A stretch of DNA of 64,000 bases. Origin: Hydnum rufescens UP504 (taxonomy: Eukaryota > Basidiomycota > Agaricomycetes > Cantharellales > Hydnaceae). The translations under genes were made by a program, and so were the position numbers. Where the stretch lies: contig MU128974.1 of NCBI GenBank assembly GCA_014904985.1, positions 19,781 through 83,780 on the forward strand. The letters are read 5' to 3'. Shown piece by piece: positions 35,739 through 49,229 of this stretch. How positions within the stretch are numbered: position 1 is the first letter of the stretch; every line of letters starts with the position of its first letter. The notes beneath the pieces were generated by a model, which was not told the DNA's origin, ran no database searches, and worked only from the letters and a program-made list of their open reading frames with translations.

Positions 35739-35823
35739 CAAAGCACCCACGGATAGTGCCGAAGTCCAATACCACGTCGCGCGATGCCGATCTGAGTAGC
35801 AGCCAAGCAGCCAAGGTTTGTCG
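35739..35823. promoter_or_regulatory. 85 bp bidirectional promoter, STEEP1-like / DPH6
   Basis: Two well-supported start codons lie 85 bp apart on opposite strands. Both transcripts must start in or very near this stretch. Confidence 0.5.
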
Positions 35824-38574
35824 ATGCATATAGTGGCCCTCTTGTCTGGCGGAAAGGACAGTTGCTATAATCTCGTCCACTGTGCTGAGAATGGCCATGT
35901 TCTTGTGGCTGCCGCTTCACTAGGTCCTGCTCTGGGGAGAGGTGCGCTCTGGTCTACCCAAAATGGAATCATATTGAGTTAAAGGGTAGAGGAGATCGAC
36001 TCATACATGTATCAGACGGTGGGCCAGGACGCCATAGAGCTTGTGGCTCAAGCATTAGGTGTCCCGCTGTATCGTCGGGTTATCGCTGGATCGGCCTTGG
36101 CACAGGGCTCAGAGTACGGGTCCAGGAAAGCCAATGTCTCCCAATCTAGCTCCTCTGGGATCGTTGGCGATGAAACGGAGGATCTCTACCAGTTACTATT
36201 GACTGTTAAGGTGTCGGTCTATCTGGCAGCTACCATTATGATATTTCTGAATTTTGTGATCCTGGCATTGAAAGGATGAACATCCCGAAATTGAAGGCGT
36301 ATCTGTCGGTGCTATACTATCCAACTATCAACGAGTCCGCGTGGAGCATGTGTACAGTGCTAATTCAACTCTTGTGCACCTCAGTGTTTGATCTGGGGAC
36401 CTTACAGATGTCGAAGATTATCGTTGACCGTTCTATGCTATCTATGGCAACGAGATCAACGGGAGCTTCTCTCAGAGATGATCTGTGCCGGAGTGGATGC
36501 GGTCCTAATCAAAGTGGCTGGAATTGGACTCCTCCCGAAACATCTTGGAATGACACTGAAAGAGATGGAGCCCACGCTACAAAACCTTGTGCGAAGCTGT
36601 TTTTTTTTTAAATTTCGTTCGGGTTTTTCTCAATCTTAAGATCTTCTATTCCGTCCTCAGAATGATTTGTATGGCTCTCACATCTGTGGGGAGGGTGGGG
36701 AATACGAGACTTTGACCCTAGACTGCCCTGTGTTTAAGCGTCGAATACAACTGTGAGCGTTCCCCATGGTTTCCCTTCACGATGACGTTTTTCATGCTTC
36801 CGCAGGCACAAAACGGAAGTTGTGATACACTCATTCAGTGACATAGGCCCTGTTGCCTATCTCAGAATATTGAATGGCACTTTAGCTGAGAAGGATCAGG
36901 GTGATATGGATACTGCAATCATTGTACCTTCACTATTGGACCCTTCTTCCCAGATGATCGTATCTGCCTCTCCAGCCGTTGACTTTCCCCATCCTACGAT
37001 CCTTGCCGATTATAAGGAACAGAATATGCCAATCAATCAACACCACAGCATCCGATCGAAACAAGAATGCTGGGTGTCGATTTCGAATGTCCAAGTGGAA
37101 GACGTGGCTGATTTATCCATCGAAAACGAATGTGCAGGGTGTTGGAGAATTACCCAATGTACGCTTTCTCGTTCCCGTATTCTCTTCTCTCTTGGAGGTT
37201 GAGTCCCATGTGTTTTATTAGCAAAGCTTGCAGAACATTTCCTTGACATATCACATATCTCCCATGTAAATGTTTATTTGTCGTCGATGGACCACTTTCC
37301 TCACCTGAACGCGGTGATGTATAAAATATTCGGCACCAGTCCCCCAACTCGCGCGTGTGTGGGCGTCGACCTTCTTCCACCAAATCGCGTTCGGTTGGAC
37401 ATCATTGCATTCAGCCAATCTAACCTTCAAGATCGACGCGCTTTACACGTTCAGAGTCTCAGTTACTGGGCACCTGCAAACATTGGTCCCTACTCTCAGA
37501 GCGTCACAGCGCGTATATTTATTATCTTTTTATGGCAACCCGTGCAAATACATTGCTTTTTTAACAGGTGAGAGAGCGCATGTTCGTGTCAGGGCAGATT
37601 GGACTCCAACCCGGTAGTATGACTTTTCCGTCGCCGCGATCCATCTCTCTGGAGACCGCTCTCGCCCTACAACACACCAGAAAGATAGCCTCCGCTATGA
37701 GCGAAATTCTAGGCCCGTCTAGACTGGGGCGCGAAACAGTGCAGAGGGCTATCTTGTGGTTGCCTGATGCCAATGATATCGGTACGGTCGGTGCGGCTTG
37801 GCGCCTATCCACTGAGGTCTGGTTTTATGACACTTTACCCATGCCACACTCCTCTCATTGATGTGTTTCTTCCATTTAGTCATATGGGCTGCAACCCACG
37901 GGGCTGATTGTCGGTGTGAAGCAGTTGCCGAGAGATGCGCTTGTCGAAGCCCAGTTGTTATATAGCATTGGAATGGAGTCGGATGATAGCGACGCAGACG
38001 AGAATGAATCTTTGACCCAGACCCGAGGGAAACGTACGTCCAGAAATGTTACTATTTTTCTGTTGCTGAGCTGAGGCTGGCTTCTAGATCGCAAGGAGAG
38101 AGGTACAGCGTGGTCTACCTTTTGGGAAGATGAATACTACCAGGTTGGATGGGAGGTATTGGCTTCTGGCGGAACGAGCTGTGCTCTCGTCACATTCAAA
38201 CGTAACCCAAGAAGTGTGTCCCTTTCTGTTTTGCATCCTCATCTCGACTGTTAAGTCTCCCATCGTGGAATGTAGACAACTCAGACAGTCCAAGGGGCTT
38301 TGCAGTATCTTCTCGATCAACCGGAACTTCAGAAAAGTTTCTCTGAAACAATCTCGATACTTGTTTTCTATACGGCGAACACCCCACAGGCAATCAGTTG
38401 AGCGTTTTAGTCGCTACGATCCAGCCTCAAGGGCCTGATGTTTCACCTCAGTTCCAAGCATCGCAGGTTATATTATTCAAACCCCTTGCACCGATCACAG
38501 GAATCCCTGCGCGATTCCTCACCACAACAGATAGCAGAGAATGGGACGTAGCATTTTGCACGATGTGTATGTAA
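35824..38574 (+). CDS. DPH6: Diphthine-ammonia ligase DPH6
   Basis: Performs the last, ATP-dependent amidation in making diphthamide on elongation factor 2. The start MHIVALLSGGKDSCYNLVHC contains the PP-loop that binds ATP. Next come GHVLVAAASLGPA, MYQTVGQDAIELVAQALGVP, GDETEDLYQLLLTVK, CYLWQRDQRELLSEMICAGV, DAVLIKVAGIGLLPKHLGM and HICGEGGEYETLTLDCPVFK. The second half carries the two RidA/YjgF-like domains typical of eukaryotic DPH6, with ISHVNVYLSSMDHFPHLNAV, SPPTRACVGVDLLPPNRVRL and RMFVSGQIGLQPGSM. The C-terminal part (PTGLIVGVKQLPRDALVEAQ on) is split by several introns; the chosen stop at 38572-38574 follows FKPLAPITGIPARF. Confidence 0.88.
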
Positions 38575-38743
38575 TCATGTATTGATACACGTTCGAATGC
38601 AAAGCCAAGATAGCCAAAACCGATGTGCCCGATCTAGAAAAACTTAGAAAGGCTAGACAAGCCAGTGTCTGAGATAGTAGTGTCCGATGTGGAGGTGTGT
38701 ACAATGCGTGCGGCAGGAGAGATCAAAATCGTAAATGGGTACT

Positions 38744-41700
38744 TCAGGGGGTATCTCGCTGGGTTTCTTGCATCTCAGCCAGTCGTCTGCGCATTTTCTT
38801 TTCAGTCTGCGTAGGGGGAACACGGCGAGAAAGCAAGACTCCGACCTGGAATTTCCAGGGTCAGTCACTATGGAGATGAACAACCAGTTGTCGCACTCAC
38901 CAGGGCAAACATCCCGCCCACGCGTAGAACCCACGATACGCCATTCTTCCCCAAGTAGATATATGGAGGATCATGTTGTGGGCCCTTATCGGCTATTCGG
39001 AAGATGGCAGAAGAAATGATGGCGATCTGAGGTGAGAAATCGGTGAAGATGGCATCATCAAGAGGTCAGCACGCGACGGGCCCTTGGATATGCATATCTA
39101 TGGGGAACGCACCAAGAATTGAGGGAATACAATCGCCAGATTATGAATCCCCAAGATCGTACCACCAGCAATGGGTGCGGATCCAACGTAGCGGAGGTCG
39201 TGACTGAAGACACCGGTCTCTCCCATGAGGGAATGACGACGGATGAGTTGTGTCCGCTCAGTGAGCGGGGCTGAATGCTTGTGTAGGAGGGTTGGTACGG
39301 AAGCCACCCTCTGGTGCGAGGGCGCCCTTTGAGGATTTCGTGTGGGAATGTTGATGGGAGCACCCGTAGCTCGGGTGCGTCGTTCTTCTTCAGCCACCTC
39401 CTCCATCTCTCGGAGGAACTACACAGGGAAAACGATGACACGGCCCTGTCTCTGAAAGAGAAGTTGTCGAGTACCCACCGACATGATAATGGCGAAAGGG
39501 ATCCAACATGCCACAGCCCAACAGATTCCCAAGAGAGAAATTGCAATTGAAGCCTGCAAAACCGCACCGTCGATCAGCAATGGATCTCATCCTTGTCAAG
39601 AAGCTGCACACTTGAAACACCGTCCGAATGAAAAATGTCGAGACCATGATCAGAACAAAAAGAACAAGGGCGGCAGTCCAGATGTTCCGCAGCATGAATG
39701 GCATAGTCGGCAACTTCAGGGCCTGCCCTCCCTAGCGGCCTCAGCCTTCCACTGCCGTACAACCTCCCGAACACGGGCGAGTTCCACATCCTCATCTTCA
39801 TATTCTTCGGCAAGGAGGCGGCGGTCGCGTTGATTTAGCCATGGTAGTAAAGTGCCCGCAAAGATTGCCACTGAATAACGCAAACGGTAAGGCACAAATG
39901 CGAGGAACAATATGGGAAATACATTCCAATGCTGTAGAATAACATTGCGAGGTCGCCCGCCCTGGTGGCTTCCTCAACAGGGGGGTCGATGCCTCTTTCC
40001 CGTGCCATGATTTCGCCGATCCAGGTAGTTCTGTACATGGAGGTCAGTCTAGTCCAAACACGAGAGTTGGAATGGTTTCACCCATAAAACAGGAAAGGGA
40101 ACCTATTGAAGGAGGAGTCAATGATATACGAAGTTCATAACACCTCTTCAAAGACACGAACCATCCCATGAACGCGCAGACTTGGACATAGCAGACTCGA
40201 CGGACTGGCTTTGGAAGGTTGACGACTGATGTATATATGTTCTTGAATATTTGGCCGAGGCGCCTTGTTGAGCATCATGGTAAGATTAAGGGAGCGTGGA
40301 CAATATAGAAAATAAGTGGTGCTTACCCATCGCGATTTCTAAAGTCCTTCACTCCACCACGCTCAACTTGCGTCCTGGGGGATCTCGGTGTTGGTATAGC
40401 ACATAGAGGATAGCCAGCTTCGTCACTCACCAGCACGTCCAGCCAACACAGAATAAAAGGACGGCCAGACTGAGTACACATACTTTACGGAACTGACTGC
40501 CACCAATGAAGCGAAGTATTTTCCAATCGGCAAGATTGAGAAACCCTGCATGGAGATGGATTCGTGAATACAACACACCAGCAGGACTCATAGAATACAA
40601 GCTTCGTCACCAATGCCGAAGCCAATAACATTTCCAGCATGAGTCATTCGCCCATGCCATGCATTAGCTTCCTGAGGAGGGGGTGGAAGGTTCAAAGGGG
40701 ACCCAAACACGAATAGGAAACGAACTCACAGCCAGTTGATCGGCAGGCGTGATGTCCAGGAGGAGATTACGCAAGGAGGCTTGCAGGGCCTACGCGTTCA
40801 GCGGCCATGAGAAAACCACACGGCTGTAGAGGAGGAAATAGGGGAAAATATCTCACGTTGAGAGCAAAATCCAAAAAGTAGAAACAGACGATTGACAACA
40901 AGAGTGCAATACCCTTGACCTGTTTGAAGCGGATATCCGAAAAAGGTAATGTGCTATCAATGTTAGGCATAGGGAATCTCCCTACTGTATCATTTCGAAC
41001 CGGATCCCAATCGCCAACTCCGCCACCAAAAGTATCAACCAAGAATGCAGATATTTGGAGTGCGAATGCGAGAGTTAAGGAGACTAGGGCTCTCGTAAAT
41101 AGAAAGTGCCGTGCTTGTTACACATGGACACACCGATAGTAATCACTGCAGTAGAAACAAGAATCCATGCACGTCGACGGAATTTGGAAGTAGAGACATC
41201 GGAGATAGCCCCTGAGGTACGAATGTCAATTTGTGTCGCAAAGGAGGATTAGAGAGCCATGAGCCTCACCGATCAAGGGCTGTGCGATTAGACCACTTAT
41301 GGGTCCTGCAAGCCAGACGAGACTTGTGGCTTGCTCCGAAAGGCCGAGCTGCAACAAGAACGGTGTTCCCCATCTGAGCGCGAAATTGGGAAATTATATT
41401 CTGGCACGACCTGTGTCAATTTCACCTTACCCAAGTTCCATGGTCCAAATTATTTGTGCTCCGGCCATAGAAATGCTCAAGGCGACGAGGTCCATGGTAG
41501 ACATGTGTTTTTTGGCAGCTCGGCCGTCCTCAGTTCCTCTGGATCCACGGCGTCTGTTGGGTCCAGGGGGTGCAGCCGGACCATCGCTTTCGGACGGGAT
41601 GGATTCGGTACGGATGATGGGGAGGGGGGCGCGAAATCCCTGTGGCTCGGGAGAGCTCGGCTGCGATCTGCGACCCGCTGGCCACGGAATCTGGCCGGAT

Positions 41701-41787
41701 TACGGGATGAGAAGGGCCTCCCCACCGTGAAGGATGTGACGGTACCTGCGAGGTCGGGTCCTCGTCACTGGCAAAGTCAACCTCCAT
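38744..41787 (-). CDS. SLC45/SUT-type proton-coupled sugar transporter
   Basis: A 12-helix symporter of the glycoside-pentoside-hexuronide/SLC45 type; fungal relatives take up sucrose or maltose. N-terminus MEVDFASDEDPTSQVPSHPS. The first helix region has MDLVALSISMAGAQIIWTME, GTPFLLQLGLSEQATSLVWL and AGPISGLIAQPLIGAISDVS, diagnostic of the group. Further exons give DITPADQLA, GMTHAGNVIGFG-like and ARERGIDPPVEEATRAGDLA motifs, MLRNIWTAALVLFVLIMVST and AGGTILGIHNLAIVFPQFLV. The end is YLGKNGVSWVLRVGGMFAL, then LSRRVPPTQTEKKMRRRLAE and stop at 38744. The N-terminal hydrophilic part changes frame at a G6/C6 run (41622-41628). At least ten introns. Confidence 0.82.
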
Positions 41788-41997
41788 GAGTTAACCAAAT
41801 GGCACGTTGCGGCCAACTTGACAGGAGTCAGGTGACATATAGATTACTACATGCATCGATAGGGGGCGGGATACAGTGAGGATACAACTACGGACGGAAT
41901 ACGCAGAAGAATGTCCGTAAACACACGACGACAAGCAGGAGGGGCTAGAATGTGGCAAGAGAGAGAGAGAGCAATATTCAAAGCGGTAAAACAATCA

Positions 41998-43934
41998 TCA
42001 GACTCTGCGTCGTGCCGTGCTACCACCCGTATCAACGCCTGAGCTAGGTGTTTCTCGCGGCCGCAATCGTTCCCGGGAGCTCAGGCCGACGGTCACTCGC
42101 GGGTTCGCTTCCGGGGGACCAGGAAGATCGATAGTGGTGGAACGGAACCTCAACTGGCCAGGAGACGCCGAGATTTCGTCCTTTGACGTCTCCTCAGGCA
42201 TGCGGAGTGCGGCAGCGGAGACGGACGGCCGCAGGGCTGACCGCCCGACTAACTTTGTTCTGGATTCGACTGGGCTGACGGAGCGCGTCGATGATGTTGC
42301 GGAACTGGTGTGATCCCCCCCAGATAGAGTCCGATTCCGTGACATATACTGGGCTATGGCGTCCGCATCGCGTTTTCGCATGCGTGATACGACTGGGGAT
42401 AGCGCGGATTCTATGGATGGGTTACGGCGAGGCGGTGTCACCGATGGAAATGTTATAGTCGGAGAGGAAAGCTGCTGCATGGAGTGAGAGGGAGATATGC
42501 GCGGTGTGGCATCTTTTGGAGGGAGGGGCGGCGTGTCCTTCGATAAAGTGGGAGGTGACAATGGTGAGGAAGAGGGTTTCATTTGAGCACTACGTGACGT
42601 ATGGGTCGACGACACAGAAGGCTGTGAGGAATTCGAAGAAGAGAGAGAAGACTGATGTGGTCTATTCGTAGACCCTTTCAAGAATGTTGAAGTGCTTGGC
42701 GTCTCAAAATCAGTGGTACTGTCAGACGTGCTCGTGCCCGATCCGCTTCTAAGTCTATTTAAACTTGGCTTGGGATTTGAATCTGTCGCGTCTTCGGAAG
42801 AGCGTCCTGGTTCCTTTCGCTGGCGCAATTCATTTCCACGACTAGCGGCTTGCGCGTAGATGACCCGTCGCGCCCGCTATGTTACCAAATTGAGAGAAGT
42901 TCCTAAAGTGAAGCGGGCCAGATACACACCTTATTATTCTCAAACTGGAGCCTCGCAGTTTCTTGTAAGGTGGCCATGGTATGGTGCCTGAGGTTAGGCG
43001 CTTTGAGCACAAGAAAATTGGGGCAGAAGTGAAATGACTAACGAATACGCATAATCGGACGCAGTAAATCCCTCATTGTTTTTGGCAGCAAATTGGCACC
43101 CCCTCTCAATCAGGAGCTGTACGATCTGATGTCCAAAACATAGGTCAATGGCATTATTCCCCCAAATGCCGAATACATACAGGTATATGACCCCAGGCAC
43201 TGGCACTAAGGACATCCCGATCAGGAGCGGCAGCTGGAAACGGCACAATACATACTTACTAGTGCAACGGCGTATTCCCTTCAACGTCCGGGAGGTCGAA
43301 ATCGGCATCTAGATCACAGAGCATCTGGAGGTGGAAGGAATTTGTATTTGAAGTATGGTGTCAGGGATTTCCAACCACAAACCCGAGCAAAATCATCATT
43401 CCCCTTCAATGCTGCAACGTGTAGCGCGGTTTTTCCTTGGACATTCGACCAGTCGATGAGAAAGGGAAAACGTTGATAATATGCCTGTGCCATCCGTATG
43501 GCGGAGCCTTCGGCCTGCTCATTCCGAGGCGAGGGCATATGATTTGGGTTGAGATAGTCTAGAGGGAGTCCGGCCAATAAGATTAGAATAGTATTGTTTT
43601 CTGCGTCCTGTATGAAATTAGGTCAACGCCAACGCGTCGAACGATTCCACTTTTTGGCACACCCGACTCAGTTCGTCATCGTCGTGGCCACATCCAAGTA
43701 AGTAGCCATATATTTCCTCGTGCGCACAAACGGCAGCCCAAGCCAAGGACGTGTAGCGACCATGTCCTGGATCTGTGTTGCGCATATCCCCTATTCGGGC
43801 CAGTATACGACGAACCAAAAAGAGATTGTTTTCTGAAAAGTGCATAAACTCAGTGACAGTTCCTTCCGGGTCGAACGTAAGTACCCACCTTTGATTGACC
43901 GGCGAAGTCGCTCGCTTTCATCGTGTCTGTGCAT
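41998..43934 (-). CDS. Ankyrin-repeat protein, Avo2-like
   Basis: The first exon, MHRHDESERLRRSIKE, splices at 43890/43889 to NNLFLVRRILARIGDMRNTD. Ankyrin units follow: YTSLAWAAVCAHEEIYGYLL, GHDDDELSR, NVQGKTALHVAALKGNDDFA, MLCDLDADFDLPDVEGNTPL and LLIERGCQFAAKNNEGFTAS. A coiled region and a long Ser/Pro/Thr-rich tail (42828-41998) end in RRRV. In yeasts, proteins of this layout are Avo2, a non-essential TORC2 subunit; the GHDDDELSR segment between repeats fits that group. The tail holds many SP/TP sites. Naming as Avo2 is inference; another ankyrin scaffold is possible. Confidence 0.65.
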
Positions 43935-44023
43935 CCCAGAGAACCCCCAAATAGCCGGCAACCGCCGCACATTTTACATCTGTTTGGTATCTCAATTCTC
44001 AAGTAAACACTACTTGGCCTGTC

Positions 44024-47000
44024 GTGAGCAAGATGTCCGGGCATTGTGCCATGCGCGGCTCCTGTGGGAGTGCCGGGCATGGGACAGAGCTCCCTTGCGC
44101 ATATAATGGCCCTGCGATTGAAGTGCGTCGAGCATCACGTAGATTGGCCTGTTATGCTAATACCAAGACATTAACACTAGCCAGACACAGTTGCCTTCAG
44201 GACTAAACTAACCACAGTATGCGGCCCTGATTTCACCGAAGGACCAGTGTGTTGCACAGTGGACCAAGTCGCAACCCTGCAAACCACCTTACAGGAAGCG
44301 GATGCTCTTATACGCTCATGTCCTGCCTGTCGCAATAACTTCCGCGATTTCTTTTGCTCGTTTACCTGCTCTCCGCGGCAGGGAACATTCTTGAATGTCT
44401 CATCCACTCAGAAGACCCGCAGTTCCCAAACAGCGGTCAAGACCGTCGCATTTCACGTTGGGTCTCGATTCGGCCAAGGGTTTTTTGGTAGTTGCCGAGA
44501 CATTAAATTCGGTTCAACGAATGGATATGCGATGGACTTTCTAGGTGGAGGTAGGCTAGCTCGATAACGCACGAATTTTCCGACACCAAATAATTCACCA
44601 GGTGCCACAACCTACCCCCAATTCCTGAAGTACTTGGGGGATGTTAGACCGCCGCTCGGAAGTCCATTCCAGATTAACTTTCCGAATGTGTCAACCTCCC
44701 CAGATCTAACACCCTTCAATCCATTTCCTCGGTCGTGTGCGGATACAGAGTTATCGAGTCGATGTGCCTGCACCGACTGCCCCTCTGTGTGCCCAATACT
44801 GCCTGAGATTCCTCCCCCCACTACTCCTGCATGCCATATTGGGTTGCTCTCTTGCTTGAGTTTTATCCTCATCGTAGTATACGCCTTCGCGGTGACTGGG
44901 TTTGCTGGGGGTTATGGAATAGTCTTGAACATGAAGAAGAGGAGAAATCAGCTGGGACGTATTGCCCTCTCTAACGGGAATGATACACCATCGTCTGGTT
45001 TAGTGGGCGCGACGTCGCTCGCGACATATTACGATGACAGTGCGTCGGACACACGACAAAGCTTGGGGAGAGGGGTTTCCCTTCTAGATCACGAGGGATT
45101 CCACCCAAGACAGGACCGATTGAGCACCCTCCTCCGCCGATTCTTCTATCGCGTGGGATATGCATCCGCCACCAGTCCCTTGGTAACATTCTTTGTTGCT
45201 TTCACCTTCATTGCCTTTTCGAATGGGGGGTGGAAGTTCTTTGACATCGAAAAAGATCCTGTTCGATTGTGGGTGTCGCCATCCTCAGAGAGCAGGGTCC
45301 AGAAAGAGTTCTTTGATCAGCATTTTGGGCCAGCCTATCGTTTTGAACAAATATTCGTCACTTCCTCTGCCTCAACTCCTCATGCACCCGGGATGCGCAG
45401 CACAGCTAACCCTGGTGATCAGTGGTCGGATCACCCCGTGCTGTCCTATGATTTGTTGCAATGGTGGCTCCAAGTTGAGAGCAACATTCGATCATTACGA
45501 TCTCGTGAACATGGATACGGCTTGGAGGACGTATGTTTGAAGCCCTCCGGTCCGGATGGATCATGTGTGGTGCAGTCTATTACGGCGTGGCTCGGAAATG
45601 ACCTCGAGAAATACAACGCGGACACATGGGCATCTCGTATCGTGCACTGTGCCAATGCGCCAGCGGAATGCTTGCCAGACTTCGGGCAACCTATCAGACC
45701 AGAATATATTCTTGGAGGCATTCCCAACTCATCTGCACCATCCAGGTGGCTTGATGCTCGGTCGCTCGTGATAACTTATGTTGTCTCTGACTCGATGCAG
45801 AGTTCAAGGCGGTCCAAAGTAGAGGAATGGGAGGTGGAACTGCGGGGATATCTCGAATCCCTGAGTAGCCAAGCTCCAGCCGAGGCCGGGGTCCAGATTC
45901 TGTTCACGACTGGTGTTTCCCTCGAAGAAGAACTGAACAAAAGCAGCAACACCGACGTCAAGACCGTTGTATTATCGTATCTGTTCATGTTCTTCTATGT
46001 TTCCTTCACCTTGGGAAGAGGTGATGGTGAGGATAGGCCGGGGTCAGGATACATTGCAGTCATCCGAAGTTGGTTTACTCGTTCTCGCTCGGGACCAATG
46101 CCCTCCGCTTCATCGGGCACCTCATATCGTGGTGGTCAAGGTCTTCTTCGCCGGGTTTTCGTCGGTTCAAAAGTGGTCCTGGGTTCAGTCGGACTCCTCC
46201 TTGTGATGATATCCGTCGCTTCCTCTGTTGGAATATTCTCCTATCTTGGGGTGAAAATGACTTTGGTCATTGCTGAAGCCATTCCGTTCCTCGTTCTCGC
46301 CGTTGGCGTCGACAACGTCTTTCTTTTGCTTGGTGAACTCGATCGACAAAATTCCTCTCATGGTCCCAACGCATCTGCCATCCTCCCTAGCGCTAGTATG
46401 GCGACCCCTATGTCTCCACCACAACGCCGATCTCCCTTTGGATCCAATATGGATTCTGCGGAAGCTGATTCCGGACCCGCCTATCTTTCGGCCGAAGAAC
46501 GAGTTGCGAGGGCCATAGCCAAGATAGGACCTTCGGTATTAATGAGTGCAGGCACCCAAACTTTTGCGTTTGGGCTAGGTGCTTTGGTGCCCATGCCCGC
46601 TGTTCGCAATTTTGCGTTGTATGCTGCTCTGAGCGTTCTGTTGAATGCACTTCTCCAAACCACGGTATTCGTCAGTGCTATGACATTGGACTTACGCCGC
46701 GCGGAGGTACATTGCTATTTCTATTGAAAGCTTAGCCAGCGTAAGTTAATATCTTCTCGATAGAGCAATCGCGTGGACTGTTTTCCTTGCATCAAGATTC
46801 CATCACGTATCGTGCTCCCCGATAATGCTTCCCAGAGCCCTGGTGGCGTGCTAACCCGTTTCTTCCGTCGTGCGTATGCACCCGTGCTACTTCAATCCAC
46901 CGTGAAGGGCATCGTTTTAGCGCTGTTCGGAGCTATAATGGTGCTTTCCATTATCTCAGTACAGCATATTGAACTAGGATTGGGTGTGTAGGATTCTGTT

Positions 47001-48784
47001 TGCAGTGCGTCCACAATAATTCTGAGTGTTTCTATCTAGATCAACGACTCGCCGTGCCCGTGGATTCCTATCTTATCCTGTGAAGTACCCTCCCATGTGA
47101 AGAAGGGGCAGGTGTTGACCGCGTTTACTAATTCTGTAGATATTTTGATGCCGTGGAGATGTTCTTGGACGTCGGGCCACCTGTATATTTCGTGGTGTCG
47201 GATATCGACCCATCAAAGCGGAGTAATCAACGCAGCTTGTGCTCGCGTTTTACCACGTGCGAGGAATTCTCAATCGGAAACGTGCTCGAGGCTGAACGAA
47301 AGCGTCCTGAGTCTTCGTTCATCACACAGCCTCCTGCAGTTTGGATTGACGATTTCCTTTATTGGCTTAATCCTGACTTGGATACTTGCTGTCGCGTGAG
47401 GAAGGACGACCCTGTGTCGTTTTGCCAGCCCGCGGATCCCGAGCGACTTTGTCGGCCTTGCTTGGCTGGTCGAGAGCCTCCTTGGAACATAACCATGGAC
47501 GGCCTGCCACAAGGTGACGAGTTCAATCGTTTCCTTGGCCAATGGCTTCTCTCCGACGCCAATGATGAGTGTCCATTGGGAGGTCGACAGGCGTACGGTA
47601 CTGCACTCTCATCAGACCAGAACAACACGGTTATTGCCTCGCACTTCCGCACGTATCACTCTCCCCTGCGCACCCAAGCCGATTTTATCAACGCGTATGG
47701 GGCAGCTCATCGAATTGCGGATGACCTCTCAGAGCGAACAGGAGCGAAAGTCTTTCCGTATTCAGGCTTCCATGTCTTCTTTGAGCAGTATTCCTACATC
47801 GTGGGAATCACTCAGGAGATCTTGGGACTAGGACTTGCAGCGGTCCTTCTCGTTACTTCCGTTATGCTCGGGTCCTGGAGGACGGGCATGATCGTCACTG
47901 GAGTCGTCGGTCTTACTGTCCTCAGTGTCATGGGCGTCATGGGGGCTTGGTCAATAAGGTTAGGCATCACATTCTGAGGACAGAGCGGGATTCTAATCTG
48001 AGCTTGGGCATTCCCATGATTAACAGCCTAAATGCAATAAGTCTTGTCAACCTCGTCATCTCCCTAGGCATAGCAGTTGAGTTCTGCAGCCATATTGCGC
48101 GGGGATATGTCAACGCAGGGGGCTCGGCTGGGCTTATATCAGATGGGGATGGCCCAGGAGGACAGAAAGATCGCGACGAACGCGTCTTTTCGGTTCTCGT
48201 CGACGTTGGGCCTTCCGTGAGCACGCTCCCTTTGATCTTCAATGCATGTGGAATACTCACAGTCCAGCTAGGTTTTGTTGGGCATCACGTTCACCAAGCT
48301 TATAGGCATTGCGGTTCTTGCATGGGCTCAGTCTCGTTTGCTCGAAGTAGAGTAACCCAAATATGATGTGTGCTGTCTACATGTTCCATTCTGATATATT
48401 TCTCTTGTAGATATATTTCTTCAGGATGTGGCTCTCCCTCATCGTTCTTGGTGCACTGCACGGTCTCGTCCTGCTTCCCGTCTTATGTGAGTAATCCTAC
48501 ATACCAGTCGCACCCAAAATGCTCAGCTTTAATGACAATCCTTCTGGGTTTTATGGCGGCCTAACCAGTGTCCTTTGCTGGGGGACCTGGTCATGTACTT
48601 GAGGATGTAGACGAAGAGTGGATGTCGTCTGCGGTTCGGAGGCATGATTATGAGTATACGTGAGTGATCCCTTTCTCTCGGAGCATTGCTTTTCACATGT
48701 ATCCCGACTGAACGTTTGGCTCCTCTTTGGTGGTGGTTCCATAGGCCGTTTCTTGCGGATAATGACTCTATAATTAGTTATTAG
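44024..48784 (+). CDS. NCR1: Niemann-Pick C1-type sterol transporter (Ncr1)
   Basis: NPC1 proteins move sterol into the vacuolar/lysosomal membrane. The N-terminal domain has CAMRGSCG, ELPCAYNGPA, VCGPDFTEGPVCC, SCPACRNNFRDFFCSFTCSP, NGYAMDFLGGG and LGSPFQINFPNV. A 697-codon exon (44634-46727) covers the first membrane helix and lumenal domain, then the sterol-sensing domain, SVGIFSYLGVKMTLVIAEAI to FLVLAVGVDNVFLLLGELDR. Later exons give VKGIVLALFGAIMVLSI, the second lumenal domain with MFLDVGPPVYFVV, NAISLVNLVISLGIAVEFCS, GITFTKLIGIAVLAWAQSRL and FRMWLSLIVLGALHGLVLLP, ending PFLADNDSIISY. No frame damage over 4.7 kb. The extreme N-terminus (signal peptide) is not resolved; it must lie in the ~90 bp before the ankyrin gene's start, or overlap it. 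Confidence 0.92.
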
Positions 48785-49229
48785 ACACCCGTGTTGCATG
48801 TATAACAGACGCAAAAAGGACCATTATACCCCACATTGGATTCATGTATATGTTCGACCGAGTTTGCGTCTACAGGGCGTGGTTGTAGATATGATGTACA
48901 GTAGGCCAACACTATGTGATGTTCCATAGTGGTGGTGAGCGAAGGTTTGTGACATGGGAGGTGACAGCGAGGGGATTGCTCTCAAAGGCCTTAGTGCATA
49001 CGCTTCTCTGGTCATTGCTTCATTGCACTATGCTCTGACGGATGGATTTTACTTTTCCACTTCTGCTAGTGTTACAGTACATCGCATCATACAATAATAT
49101 ACATAGCGTGTCAGCGGGACGCGGATCATCTGAAAATGCGTGGGCCCGCCCCGATCCCATCCTCCCTTTTTTTGCCAAGGATGCAATGATCTGCACTCGC
49201 AGGGCTATGGTTCAAAGAGCTTCACGGCA
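48785..49229. other. Convergent intergenic region
   Basis: 3' flanks of NPC1 and the WD40 gene. No coding frame or repeat recognised. Confidence 0.5.

Noticed and set aside
46185..46663. Long minus-strand frames inside the NPC1 exon
   Set aside because: Shadows of a well-supported 697-codon exon.
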